Shown: piece by piece, positions 1 through 8,489 of the stretch | How positions within the stretch are numbered: the first letter of the stretch is position 1 | How the letters are laid out: each line of letters opens with the position of its first letter | Assembly: GCA_035534895.1 (NCBI GenBank) | Contig: DATLRC010000012.1 | Location: 1 to 57,809, forward strand | DNA from: DATLRC01 sp035534895 | GTDB taxonomy: Bacteria > Patescibacteriota > Saccharimonadia > Saccharimonadales > UBA4665 | Length of the DNA: 57,809 nucleotides | Reading direction: 5' to 3' | Notes under the pieces: model-generated | Database searches by the model: none | What the model was told of the DNA's origin: nothing | Seen by the model: only the letters and a program-made list of their open reading frames with translations | Made by a program: the position numbers and the translations under genes

Positions 1-140
1 GCCGTCGCCTTACATATCCACTACTACAATACCGAGCGTATCCATACTGCTCTAAAAATGAGTCCGGCGGCTTACGCTGCCAGCCTCATGCCAGCTACGC
101 TGGAAAAAGACAAGGTGTTGCAGAAAAAGGTAGCTTGACA
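1..140 (+). mobile_element. IS transposase C-terminal tail, partial at window edge
   Basis: Translation from base 1 gives the last 45 residues of a DDE integrase-type transposase, with the YNTERIH and SPAAYAASL motifs typical of the C-terminus of IS3/IS481-like rve transposases, ending at TGA 136-138. The element probably ends at about 140 (TTGACA on this strand, TGTCAAG read inwards). The same 139 bp recur exactly, in reverse complement, at the right edge (57671-57809). The N-terminal part lies outside the window, so the family (IS3 versus IS481) cannot be settled here. Confidence 0.85.
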
Positions 141-195
141 ACTATTACTGTATTCATTGTTTGTGAATCTTATTCTTTCGTAATTATAATAGTTA

Positions 196-1253
196 GTGTA
201 TAACACTCAGAAAGTCATGGACTATATTATCAAGTTTCAGAATGAAGACTTTGTTGTAAGAGAAGTATCTTTATTGCCTGCCGATTTAAGCCAAAGCAAC
301 GACAGCGACAACTTCACCTATTTAACTCTTATAAAATCTGGATTCACGACTTTTGAAGCAGTTACACTTGTTGCTAATGTGCTTGGAGTAGAAGTAGAGA
401 GTGTTAATTACGAAGGCCTTAAAGATGAGGACGGAGTCACTTACCAGCTATATCTATTAATAGACGCATCGCTTTCACTGATATTATTAGGCTACCACTT
501 ATAGAATACCAGGCTAAATGGATTAGGTTAGAACCCGTCGGCTATTCTGCGTGTCCTCTTAGAGAGAAGCTGCTTCATGGCAATTCATTTAATGTTGTGG
601 CCAGGGGCCTGGACAAGAAAACAGCTCAACATACAAGTGCCGTTTACGCTGATGGGCAGTGGTTCAAGGCGGTTAATTATTATGACAAACAGCGTTTTGG
701 CTTGCCAGAAGGCCCATATGTGGCACAAGATATCGGCAGTGCAATAATTAGTGGCGACTACTCAAAGGCCACATCAATATATCTCAAGTCAGGCAATGCA
801 AGTCTAGATTTTCCAAACGGAGTACCCAATGATCCGTTGGCAATGATTGATAATCGCAAATTACAATTTTTTTTGTCTGCTTATAATAGTATTCTATGGA
901 ACCAAGAATTATCAGATAAATTTGGGAAGGACACTATAAAATTTGAGATTTTTAAAGGTCATATCGTTGCACTTCCGAAAAGTAGAGAATTCGATAACAG
1001 CATCGAGAAGGTATTTTCGCGCCCTGAACTTAGCTTATCCCAAAATGTGGGTATTCAATCCAAGACCAAGGAACGAATAGTTTTTACCGAATCTCGGGTG
1101 TTTGCGGGCCTCCTCTACGATGACGTATATCACCCGGGTAAGTATGCTATAGACTTAGCTTTCTACCTTCCCTCAGGTTGTTATGCAACGTTATTTGTGA
1201 GACAACTACTCGAATTTACTAACAGCATTACTGGCCAGTATCTGCAGGCCTAA
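196..1253 (+). pseudogene. truD: TruD-like tRNA pseudouridine synthase, frameshifted
   Basis: Two consecutive reading frames together give a TruD-family protein of about 350 aa, the normal family length. The first part (GTG at 196, frame ends 504) has the N-terminal EDFVVRE motif and GLKDEDGVTYQ, which matches the TruD catalytic loop GLKDRxAVTxQ with its Asp. The second part, in another frame, has PLREKLLHGNSF (TruD GNxF motif), NYYDKQRFG, and a C-terminal LPSGCYATLFVRQL. Continuity of family motifs places the frame change at about 445-450, just after TYQ. The family isomerises U13 of tRNA(Glu). The gene starts about 55 bp after the IS tail. Either this is a true pseudogene or there is a one-base assembly error; I see no obvious slippery heptamer. 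Confidence 0.75.
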
Positions 1254-1326
1254 TAAGCAAATTAAAATTCTTAAATAACAGTGGCGATAAGATATAATAT
1301 AATCAAATCACCTACTGCACAAGTCA

Positions 1327-1394
1327 TGGCTCCCCATACGGGTCACGAACCATCTAAAGGAGTTATGGCTCGAAAAACGAGACAAATGAGACAC
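1327..1394. repeat. Degenerate copy of 68-nt repeat (partner at 2587-2654)
   Basis: This 68-nt stretch aligns without gaps to 2587-2654, about 53/68 identical by eye. It begins TGGCTCCCCATAC and ends GACAAATGAGACAC. Read on the minus strand it starts GTGTCTCATTTGTCT. It and the copy at 2587 bracket the HIT-HAD gene pair. Confidence 0.6.
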
Positions 1395-1418
1395 ATAAAA
1401 ACTAGCGTGCGTAATTAT

Positions 1419-1826
1419 CTATTTTGACTCGGCTGTTCGCTGGTTGTTCGGCTGTTTAAAGGCATAACGTATGCCCTTGCCTGCAAGCGGCTCATCATCG
1501 TAGCGTGCCAGCAAGTGTAGATGTGCGTGCGCAACATTTTGGCCGCCGCTTTTATGGACATTCCAGCCAATGTTATAGCCACTAGGAAATTCTTTGTCGT
1601 CGACCAGTTTCTTCATTTTATTCAGTAGTGTACGAAGGCTTGCCCATTCATCTTCATTAATTTCAAAAGGGGTTTCGATGTGGCGTTTTGTAATCGCCAT
1701 AGCCGCATTATTAATACTACCCTCCTCCATGTCCGTGATATACCACAATGGATCCTCGTAAAGAATATTAACTTTGAGGAGGTTGTTTTGTATACAGAAG
1801 GGGCAAAGTTGTTTTGCTTCAGTCAT
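1419..1826 (-). CDS. HIT family nucleotide hydrolase/transferase
   Basis: This 135-aa protein has the histidine triad HAHLHLL at residues 100-106 (H100, H102, H104), the active site of HIT-domain enzymes that hydrolyse or transfer nucleotide phosphoramidates and dinucleoside polyphosphates. A CPFC motif at 8-11 could bind zinc with downstream histidines, as in some HIT proteins. It is slightly longer than Hint (about 115 aa). A TAATAT box ends 7 nt before the ATG, so the mRNA is probably leaderless. It lies just downstream of the HAD gene on the same strand, between two related repeats. The substrate is not deducible. Confidence 0.85.
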   Translation of the reverse strand: MTEAKQLCPFCIQNNLLKVNILYEDPLWYITDMEEGSINNAAMAITKRHIETPFEINEDEWASLRTLLNKMKKLVDDKEFPSGYNIGWNVHKSGGQNVAHAHLHLLARYDDEPLAGKGIRYAFKQPNNQRTAESK

Positions 1827-1833
1827 GATACTA

Positions 1834-1839
1834 ATATTA
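1834..1839 (-). promoter_or_regulatory. -10 box of the HIT gene (leaderless)
   Basis: TAATAT on the minus strand lies 7 nt before the ATG at 1826. Initiation at the usual distance from the -10 would fall at or next to the start codon. No Shine-Dalgarno sequence is seen. Confidence 0.5.
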
Positions 1840-1853
1840 ACAGATATAGTGGT

Positions 1854-2462
1854 TTACTTACCTTTTAACATAGCCGATAGTTCATTAATCAAAACGTTAT
1901 GATTATTTGCATGTATTGTTTTCATGCCAAGTTTTTGGGCGGCCGGCAAGTTTTGATTTGCGTCATCTATGTACACGATGTGTTCGGGAGTTATATCACC
2001 TACTTGGTTTAATCCCAATTCATAAATTTTTGTATCTGGTTTTTTAAAGCCTACTTCGCAAGACAAGACAGTAAAATCGAAAAAATCGTACCCACCATTG
2101 TTTCTTATGGACTGAGCCGTAGGTGGAACGGTATTAGATACAAGGCCCAATATGTAACCTGACGATTTCAATGCTTGCAACACGTTTTGCATATCGCCTC
2201 TTGGTTTCATGCAGTTTTCGTAAGTATTCCATATATCCCTTAAGTTACCAGGAACTATATCTCCATACCCTGTCTCGATTTCGTTCCAAAACTCACCTGT
2301 ATTTATCGTTCCAGTGGAAAGTTTGTCCCAAGGGGCTTGTATCAAGTCCAATGCGTCTTGCTCTTCAATACCTAAATTTTTAGCAAGACGAAATGCTGGC
2401 TCAAAGCCCCTACCGCCATCACTGATTACTCCACCGTAATCAAAAATCAAGGCTTCAATCAT
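1854..2462 (-). CDS. HAD-superfamily hydrolase (subfamily IA-like)
   Basis: This 202-aa cytoplasmic protein has the HAD motifs in order: motif I FDYGGVISD near residue 8 (first Asp is the nucleophile), motif II VSNTV near 110, motif III Lys in GFKKPDTKIY near 140, and motif IV YIDDANQNL near 165. In motif I the second Asp of the usual DxD is Gly, as in the DxGGV sub-branch (YihX/epoxide-hydrolase N-domain type), so it may prefer sugar- or acyl-phosphates. Length suits a phosphatase with a small helical cap. It is followed on the same strand by the HIT gene 28 nt away. Substrate unknown. Confidence 0.85.
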   Translation of the reverse strand: MIEALIFDYGGVISDGGRGFEPAFRLAKNLGIEEQDALDLIQAPWDKLSTGTINTGEFWNEIETGYGDIVPGNLRDIWNTYENCMKPRGDMQNVLQALKSSGYILGLVSNTVPPTAQSIRNNGGYDFFDFTVLSCEVGFKKPDTKIYELGLNQVGDITPEHIVYIDDANQNLPAAQKLGMKTIHANNHNVLINELSAMLKGK

Positions 2463-2522
2463 TTTGTCCCATCATTCTTTTGTATGTCGGCATTGCTGTT
2501 TTAGGCTGACTACTTCAATTGT

Positions 2523-2654
2523 CTGACCAAGAAGTTAATTGGAGAACAGGTCATGGAACCTGGTCACTCTAATTAGCTGCTTGGTCTGGCTCCCCATACA
2601 GGTCACGGAACTCTTACAGGGGTGGCGGGACTCAAAACAAGACAAATGAGACAC
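2523..2654. repeat. Composite repeat: 71-nt island direct repeat plus 68-nt repeat
   Basis: Bases 2523-2593 match 14064-14134 at 67/71 positions and end with TGGCTCC, the complement of the last 7 nt of the tRNA-Asn (GGAGCCA). The unit is an imperfect nested palindrome: GACCAAG...CTTGGTC outside and ACAGGT...ACCTGGT inside. Bases 2587-2654 are the better half of the 68-nt repeat pair with 1327-1394. An 8-bp inverted repeat TGAGACAC...GTGTCTCA follows (about 2647-2681). This repeat fills most of the gene-free interval 2463-2850; the rest is A/T-rich promoter DNA. Confidence 0.8.
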
Positions 2655-2837
2655 GAAACGCATATAGACTGAGGTGTCTCACTTTTTGGGTGATTAACCG
2701 AACAAATCCCGCACTTTGAGTGCATGTAAACAGAAATTAGGCATCAATCGATTGTTTGATTAAATCCATTATGGCTTGGCTTAATATTTAAGCCCTTCCA
2801 ATATCAAAATAATTGCGTAACTAATTTATAAATGATG

Positions 2838-2843
2838 TAATAT
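2838..2843 (+). promoter_or_regulatory. -10 box of the alpha/beta hydrolase gene (leaderless)
   Basis: TAATAT ends 7 nt before the ATG at 2851. No ribosome binding site is visible. The spacing is the same as for the HIT and aminotransferase genes. Confidence 0.45.
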
Positions 2844-2850
2844 ATTAAGA

Positions 2851-3465
2851 ATGACAACAGCTTTTTTATTGCAGGGCTTTAGCACTGATCGAACATTTGC
2901 TGATCCTAGCTTGGATATTCTTAGAGAAACGATGGCCGAGCACGATGTAGAACTTCATGGTGTTGTTGATGGTTGGGAAGATCATGGTATACGAAGTTTT
3001 GGTAGGTGCGCAATTGAGCAAAATCAGTATCATGAGTATGACGGAATATTTATTGGACACTCGCTCGGTGCATTGGCTGCACTCAGCGTAGTGGACGTTA
3101 TGCCTGTCCAACATCTCGTACTATGCTCACCTTCCGCATTATTTAGTGAAGATATTTATTCAAAACTTGACCCCTCGGTTGCTAACCGTATTGGCAAGAA
3201 ACGTGTCAAAGAGCTATCAAGCTTTTCTGCGGATGATGCTGTTTTATCTGTCAATAGGCTCGGCATACCCACTACTATTTTGTTTGGAGAAAGAGAGCGA
3301 GAATTACACCCACAGCTAGTTGCTCGTTGCGGTAACCTTGCATCCAGAATAGCAGGCGCTACGCTTTTAGAGGTGCCTGGTGCGGAACATTCGATAGGGG
3401 AAATTCCTTATGCAGTTGTGTTATCACAAGTCGTGAGTAATATTGCTAGGGGTCTTAAAAGCTGA
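2851..3465 (+). CDS. Alpha/beta hydrolase
   Basis: This 204-aa protein has the nucleophile elbow GHSLG (Ser71) and a late His (GAEHS, His180) with a likely acidic residue in GERERE before it, giving a plausible catalytic triad in a small alpha/beta-hydrolase fold. No signal peptide or membrane segment is seen. It is the first gene inside the direct-repeat-bounded island and is convergent with the GntA-like gene. In the context of a possible biosynthetic cluster it could be a thioesterase- or esterase-like hydrolase, but the substrate cannot be read from sequence. Confidence 0.8.
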   Translation: MTTAFLLQGFSTDRTFADPSLDILRETMAEHDVELHGVVDGWEDHGIRSFGRCAIEQNQYHEYDGIFIGHSLGALAALSVVDVMPVQHLVLCSPSALFSEDIYSKLDPSVANRIGKKRVKELSSFSADDAVLSVNRLGIPTTILFGERERELHPQLVARCGNLASRIAGATLLEVPGAEHSIGEIPYAVVLSQVVSNIARGLKS

Positions 3466-3591
3466 ATACGCTTTGCATTGGTGATCAGTGCGTAGTCTCG
3501 GTGCCTTACTTAGTTTCTCTCTGTGTAGTTAAGAGAGACGGAATGGATGTAAGATTACTGGTAATAGTGACGGTATAGCAAGGCCTATTGG

Positions 3592-4242
3592 CTAATTGCT
3601 TTTCCACCACTCGACGGCTTTCATGCCCAAATTTTGTGGTGATATATATTTCGCCGCCTCTCGCTGGTCATCATTGATAGCCCCATCGTACGCCCGCCCT
3701 GCTTTAGTAAAACGAAACCGAATGTATTCTTTCAGTTTCTTGAATTCCACACTATCCTTATCGGAGGGTATTCGATTGCTAAAACTTTGTACTGGTTGAA
3801 AAAATACAAATGTCGTGTTGGCTTCGTGAACATGACGGGGATTATCGGCGGGGTATATTGAGCTAAAAACAATCGTGAATAAACGTTGTCCAGATATTGT
3901 GAGTTGCCAGCCCGTATCTTCAATATCCTCTGTGGCCACAGTTTCTTCACTGGATCCATCATTTATTTTCAATGCATGATAAATAGAATTAAAACCAGAA
4001 GCTAAGGAATTGAGATCATTGCCAATAACATTATTTGATAGAGCGACTGCCAGGCCATCTGGTGCTGTTACGATACCTTCTTCGACATATGAAGAAATAT
4101 CTTCGTAAAGTTGTCGTGCGGCTTCAGGTATAGAAAATTCAGCTCCAACCGAGCGTGCGAATGTGATATTTGCTGTTTTAGCAAATGGGCATTGCGTTTC
4201 AGCCTTAACAGCTCGGAATACGTCATTTATATTTTCACTCAT
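3592..4242 (-). CDS. YqcI/YcgG family protein, GntA-like putative heme N-hydroxylase
   Basis: This 216-aa protein shows the YqcI/YcgG pattern: an N-terminal CPFAKTA near residue 18 and a central PRHVHEANTTFVFFQPVQSF near 135-155. Established for the family: GntA of guanitoxin biosynthesis is a heme-dependent N-hydroxylase acting on a guanidino nitrogen. Inference: this protein may N-oxidise a guanidine or amine. No signal peptide is present. Its ATG lies 2 nt after the stop of the AlaRS-like gene, so the two are co-transcribed and probably act on the same molecule. The axial heme ligand cannot be assigned from one sequence. Confidence 0.7.
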   Translation of the reverse strand: MSENINDVFRAVKAETQCPFAKTANITFARSVGAEFSIPEAARQLYEDISSYVEEGIVTAPDGLAVALSNNVIGNDLNSLASGFNSIYHALKINDGSSEETVATEDIEDTGWQLTISGQRLFTIVFSSIYPADNPRHVHEANTTFVFFQPVQSFSNRIPSDKDSVEFKKLKEYIRFRFTKAGRAYDGAINDDQREAAKYISPQNLGMKAVEWWKSN

Positions 4243-4244
4243 TA

Positions 4245-5354
4245 TTAGCTCTGAATCAGTTTAAGCAGACTAGGCTTAATGCCGAATGTTGCATGCAATT
4301 TCTCTGACGTCATGTCTGGATTTTTTGCCTTAGTAGTAGCCACATTAGATAGTATGCGGCGTAGCGCGGTCTCTTCCGATGTTATTGCTTCTGTTGCTTT
4401 TGCTTCATCCATAGCCCCCTCGAGAAAATCACCCAGGGCGTTCTTAATGTTAACAAACTCACCTGACTGCAACCATGTTACCTCAATGAGTGATCGGACT
4501 ATCTTTCTGAGAACGTACCCGTGCCTTTTGTTGCTGGGCATCAACCCTTCCGCTGTTAGTTCATCAATGACACAACAAAGATTAGCCATGTAATGAGCGT
4601 CGCCCTCAGCTATATCTTCGAATTGCGCCTTGAATTGGCTGGATCGATTTCTCCAGGGTCGCATTGATTCGTCATTGCCGCCCGTTAAAGCCAGCTCTAC
4701 CCTGCTCATCCCCAGGCCTACATCAAACGCATTATAGTCGAACTGCTGTACTTCGCCTTCTTTAGAAGTTCCATCAATATGCACAATGCGACCGATTTGC
4801 ACGCACTCAGATAGCTCTGGCTTCTGATCATATCCTGTCTCAGAAAACCATGCGATGACACCGCGACCGTGCAAGTCACCTTCTCCAAAGCTCCATTCGT
4901 GCTGCATAGCACTTGGATCATCAAAGACGCGAACTTGGTCAGCGGCTAAAGACGATTCTGTTAATGCAGTATTGAGAGCATGACCACCGATAGACGAAAA
5001 GATCATTTTGCGCTTGTCTAGCCCAAGAGCATCTAGTGCATCAACAAAGTAGTCTACAGCCTCATCGTGCCCAATTTCAAAAACGCCACTACCTAACATG
5101 TCGAACAGCGAAGTGTAATTAGGATTGGTACGAGCTGCCTCGGGCGTGCCCCCTGTACCGCCTAGCCGAAGACATCTCTGGACTAGTGCAAAATTAGCAA
5201 ATGGTAACTCGCCAGAAAACATTGGCTTAAATGGAGTAATCGTGGCATTTGTAAACAACACTGTAGGATCTTCAATTACTAACGGAAAAGATTCATGCGT
5301 AGCAAAGCCCAAATCACGATGGTATTCAAGAAAGGATGATTTTATAGATTCCAT
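4245..5354 (-). CDS. Stand-alone AlaRS-like class II synthetase core, divergent (paralog A)
   Basis: This 369-aa protein aligns along its length with the catalytic and tRNA-recognition part of alanyl-tRNA synthetase: DPTVLFTNATITPFKP (residues 29-44), QRCLR (59-63), LFDMLGSGVF (83-92, motif 2) and FDVGLGMSR (210-218, motif 3). It lacks the editing and C-Ala domains of a full AlaRS (about 850 aa). The loop that in AlaRS reads GDTGPCGPCSE is GEGDLHGRGV here, and the conserved Trp-Asn after it is absent, so the amino-acid pocket is altered. Start: ATG at 5354 is preferred over an in-frame GTG at 5369 because AGGTGAG precedes it and it aligns with the AlaRS N-terminus. Non-canonical amino acid activation is an inference. 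Confidence 0.8.
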   Translation of the reverse strand: MESIKSSFLEYHRDLGFATHESFPLVIEDPTVLFTNATITPFKPMFSGELPFANFALVQRCLRLGGTGGTPEAARTNPNYTSLFDMLGSGVFEIGHDEAVDYFVDALDALGLDKRKMIFSSIGGHALNTALTESSLAADQVRVFDDPSAMQHEWSFGEGDLHGRGVIAWFSETGYDQKPELSECVQIGRIVHIDGTSKEGEVQQFDYNAFDVGLGMSRVELALTGGNDESMRPWRNRSSQFKAQFEDIAEGDAHYMANLCCVIDELTAEGLMPSNKRHGYVLRKIVRSLIEVTWLQSGEFVNIKNALGDFLEGAMDEAKATEAITSEETALRRILSNVATTKAKNPDMTSEKLHATFGIKPSLLKLIQS

Positions 5355-5466
5355 ACTTGCGACTCTCACCTATATTCAAAATTAGTAAATACGATGTATT
5401 TATTCTATAATATCACAAACAGGTACTTTCCTTAAATGTTTCTGTTCTTATGTCTGGGTTTGCCCA

Positions 5467-6093
5467 TTATTTTTGGGTAGATATTGTCCAAATCTTACCC
5501 GCACCTATCTCTGTTGATTTCAGGGTATCGACGCGCCATGCAGCACCCTCTCCTATGGCAATAAACTGGTATGTCATGGCATGTCTAGACCATAGCAATT
5601 TAGCTTTGCCAAATGAAGTTGGGTTGGCGTGCACTAGGATGTCAACTGGGACAATACCCCAACCTTTTCGGAGTTCAATGGAATCATTATCTTCTTGCAC
5701 GAATTGCGTAGATAACGCTTGTGCACCAGCGCTCATTCCCGCAATATGCACTCCTCGGTCAATCGCAGCACGTAAGTGCTCGACAAGTCCCCATTCTGCA
5801 AATACTCGCAGTAGTTGATCTGTGTTGCCGCCACCAAGGTAAATGATAGCGGCAGACTTTATAGCATTGATGGCATATTCTCTGCCTTTTGCTACTGTGG
5901 GCACGACTACGCTGTACTTGTCTCCATATACAGATTTAATGGTGTTGGCATAATCGGTACTATCTTGTGCGGCGAACCCAAAGAAAACAAATGTAGAACC
6001 TACTGGTTTTAGAGACAATATGTCTTCGTCTATTAGTCGCGTCTCACCGTCTCTGAGTTCTCCGCCGCCGATCAGGTATATCACTCCACTCAT
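5467..6093 (-). CDS. Peptidase S51-like (dipeptidase E / cyanophycinase family)
   Basis: This 208-aa protein has the S51 hallmarks: IYLGGGNTDQLL (residues 84-95) and the nucleophile elbow GMSAGA with Ser121. The family includes the Asp-specific dipeptidase PepE and cyanophycinase, cytoplasmic or exported serine hydrolases. No signal peptide is seen here. Its ATG overlaps the stop of the upstream Gfo/Idh/MocA gene (ATGA), so the two form an operon. In this cluster it might trim an aminoacylated product or serve self-protection; that is inference. Confidence 0.8.
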   Translation of the reverse strand: MSGVIYLIGGGELRDGETRLIDEDILSLKPVGSTFVFFGFAAQDSTDYANTIKSVYGDKYSVVVPTVAKGREYAINAIKSAAIIYLGGGNTDQLLRVFAEWGLVEHLRAAIDRGVHIAGMSAGAQALSTQFVQEDNDSIELRKGWGIVPVDILVHANPTSFGKAKLLWSRHAMTYQFIAIGEGAAWRVDTLKSTEIGAGKIWTISTQK

Positions 6094-7541
6094 AGAGCTA
6101 TACCTATAAGCGGATTATTATTAGTATGCATATTGGCGCTAGACTGACACACGCCACTCATTATTTTTACCGGTATTTCATGAGTATTAATATTAGATTT
6201 CACATCCTGTATGGTAATATTTCCGAGCATAAACTCGATAAACTCACGGATAATTCGGTATTTGGCATTTTCGATGGTAAGTCCAGCCGTGTCTGCTTGT
6301 TTTTCTAGGTCTTGAGAAGATATTTTGGTGAACGCTTCGCCCTCTCCGTACATACCAACATTACGAAATACGTAAATATCAAAGTGGTTATTTCCCCCCA
6401 CGCCAAACTCATTAGAATTGTCGACGTCGTGTTCATGCTTGGATTGATAGTTATGTATCTGAATGCACTGAAACGGCCCCTGTTGAATTATGAATTGCTG
6501 ATGTTTTACTCGCCCCTTACCCTTATACAAATCGGCATTTGGTAGAGCCCAAGAACGTCTTGAAAAACTGCTATGAAGTAGATTTACAGAAATATTGCAT
6601 ATATTGCTGCCACGCTTCATTAGCCGAATGACATTAAAAGAATCCATCTCACCATAATCGCCAACCGTTTTAATGTATTGTTGGGAAGTAAGGCCGGTTC
6701 GCTCAAACTCATCTCCAAAATATTTAATGTAATCGTTTTCATTGATGCAGACATCAAGCCCGGTGGGATTGAATGTGGAAGAAAATATCTCCAGGCTATC
6801 AGGCTGTTTGTCAGGTACAAGGCTAGTTTTGTATAACTGCCAAGCCATATCAAATAAATGGTAGCCACTGTGCGACACCTTTCCGAAACCATCAGAAAGA
6901 CCATGAGATTCTTGTGTCAGAATCTCTTTAGGGAACCTCCAAGAACCATCAGCATGCATAATTTGCATCGATGTAATGGGCATATTGAACTTTTGGGTTG
7001 TTTCAGCAATTAATTCCCTAACTTTATCAAAGCCATAGTCGTATCGTCTTTGAACATTGATGGAGAATAGTGTCGGTTTATCAGATTGGTGTGCATTATA
7101 AATATCCAGAAGTTCGTAATAATCATCTATAAGGCCCTTAGCTTCTGTGGCGTCTAGGCTTATCCTTTTTCTGGCAGACACGGGTTTATCCATCAGAATG
7201 TTCAGTCCATTGCTGAGGGCCCACTCAGCGTATGCTTTATGAACGGTAGGTTCCGTCGAAATGACTACTCCTTGGATGTCAAACTTCTCAACTAGCGCGT
7301 CCAGTATTACTCTGGCGTGATCAGGAATGCCGGCTTTCGGATCAAAAGAATCAAGATACAGCATTTCTAGTTCATGATCTTGTTCTTGGAGGTATGTGTT
7401 GATAGTATCTTTTTGTCGTTTTAAGTCGACGGCTGCAACTAAACGGACTGGAAGATCCGAGGCAAACGCAAACAAGGCGGGCACATAAATACGCCTAGCA
7501 TGTGGGCCAAGGCCAATGAGAAGTACGTTAACAGTTTTCAT
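6090..7541 (-). CDS. Gfo/Idh/MocA-type NAD(P)-dependent oxidoreductase
   Basis: This 483-aa protein begins with a Rossmann fold, GLGPHARRIY near residue 10, has VISTEPTVHKAYAEWAL near 95-112, and MDKPVS near 118, matching the EKP motif whose Lys is conserved in the family. SGYHLFD near 223 matches the catalytic GxHxxD region. It is longer than typical members (330-400 aa), with an extended C-terminal half. Substrates in the family are usually sugars or cyclitols, but some reduce imines. It heads the minus-strand run that continues with the S51 gene, then (after about 110 nt) AlaRS-A and the GntA-like gene. Confidence 0.8.
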   Translation of the reverse strand: MKTVNVLLIGLGPHARRIYVPALFAFASDLPVRLVAAVDLKRQKDTINTYLQEQDHELEMLYLDSFDPKAGIPDHARVILDALVEKFDIQGVVISTEPTVHKAYAEWALSNGLNILMDKPVSARKRISLDATEAKGLIDDYYELLDIYNAHQSDKPTLFSINVQRRYDYGFDKVRELIAETTQKFNMPITSMQIMHADGSWRFPKEILTQESHGLSDGFGKVSHSGYHLFDMAWQLYKTSLVPDKQPDSLEIFSSTFNPTGLDVCINENDYIKYFGDEFERTGLTSQQYIKTVGDYGEMDSFNVIRLMKRGSNICNISVNLLHSSFSRRSWALPNADLYKGKGRVKHQQFIIQQGPFQCIQIHNYQSKHEHDVDNSNEFGVGGNNHFDIYVFRNVGMYGEGEAFTKISSQDLEKQADTAGLTIENAKYRIIREFIEFMLGNITIQDVKSNINTHEIPVKIMSGVCQSSANMHTNNNPLIGIAL

Positions 7542-7616
7542 TATGTTTATCTTTTACCACAGTAGTTATGCTGAATGCAATTACAAAAAGTTTTATTAAA
7601 CAGATTACGATAGTGT

Positions 7617-7622
7617 TATAAT
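7617..7622 (+). promoter_or_regulatory. -10 box (TATAAT) of the 2OG oxygenase gene
   Basis: A perfect TATAAT lies 42 nt before the ATG at 7664, with only a weak T/A-rich -35 region. Unlike several neighbours this gene has a leader and a GGAGAG ribosome binding site before the start. Confidence 0.5.
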
Positions 7623-7663
7623 ATAATTATTCATACTATATATCAAACGGTATTGGAGAGTAT

Positions 7664-8479
7664 ATGGCGAACAAAGAAAATCAATGGAGTGCAGTACATC
7701 TAGACTTTGACAATTCTGCAGAAGCATGCGCGCTATTACCTGAGCTGGCAAGGAATGAAATAGCCGCTATTAAAATAGGAAACTTTTTGTGCGATCAAGA
7801 GCTGGCCGTCATTAAAACAAACATGGAAGACACGACCATAGCATGGTATGCCAACAAGACAAACCAACAAGGTAGAATCGGTATCAACGCAACTGGATTT
7901 AGTCACGAAACTGACGGCAAGAAAAAGTACTTTGACGCAGCACCGGCAGCAGAGGAAGGTCGTGATGAAATATTTGAAGGCACTCAAAGTCCTATCAATA
8001 AAATAATTGAATTCTTTGGGCATGGGTTTGACACAAAGACAGCAACGGAGCCCGAGCTAGCTGAGGCTAGGTACTTCGCGGGCCTTATACGAGCAATGGG
8101 GGCAAAAAGTACATTGCACTTTGATTATGCCCCGAAACAACTTCCGGGCTGGAGTGTCGCTAATGCAGATGAGCAATTTGGCCTTGTGCTATATCTCCAG
8201 ATGCCAACTACAGGCGGGGAGTTAAACATTTATGATCACCCCTGGACCCCGGAAGACGAAAACCACAACCATGATCTTGTAGAAAAGGGTACGTACGGAT
8301 TTACCGAAGGCTTTTTGGGCGACACACCGTATGCTTCAGTGCTACCGGCAGAAGGTGATTTAGTCGTATTTAAGACCCGCAATTTTCACCAGGTCGATGA
8401 GATTAAATCAGATAGGCCACGATTAGGCTTAACGACCTTCATGTCACAACAAGGTGGCACGTTGTCTTTGTGGAGTTAG
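7664..8479 (+). CDS. 2-oxoglutarate/Fe(II)-dependent oxygenase
   Basis: This 271-aa protein has the facial triad of the superfamily: HFD (His152, Asp154) and His242 in the segment GDLVVFKTRNFHQVDEI, followed by Arg253 in DRPRLG, the likely 2-oxoglutarate anchor. Because Asp is present in HxD, hydroxylation is expected rather than the halogenation of Gly/Ala variants. TGGELNIYD near 183-191 fits the double-stranded beta-helix core. It is divergent from the Gfo operon. In guanitoxin biosynthesis an arginine hydroxylase of this superfamily (GntD) accompanies GntA, so a free amino acid substrate is plausible here, as inference. Confidence 0.85.
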   Translation: MANKENQWSAVHLDFDNSAEACALLPELARNEIAAIKIGNFLCDQELAVIKTNMEDTTIAWYANKTNQQGRIGINATGFSHETDGKKKYFDAAPAAEEGRDEIFEGTQSPINKIIEFFGHGFDTKTATEPELAEARYFAGLIRAMGAKSTLHFDYAPKQLPGWSVANADEQFGLVLYLQMPTTGGELNIYDHPWTPEDENHNHDLVEKGTYGFTEGFLGDTPYASVLPAEGDLVVFKTRNFHQVDEIKSDRPRLGLTTFMSQQGGTLSLWS

Positions 8480-8489
8480 TCTGCGATAG

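Noticed and set aside
440..455. Programmed frameshift in the TruD-like gene
   Set aside because: No slippery heptamer or obvious stimulatory structure at the break; mutation or assembly error is simpler.
3500..3545. Hairpin GTTTCTCTC...GAGAGAC as a terminator after the alpha/beta hydrolase gene
   Set aside because: The stem is short and lacks a T-run on either side; too weak to annotate.
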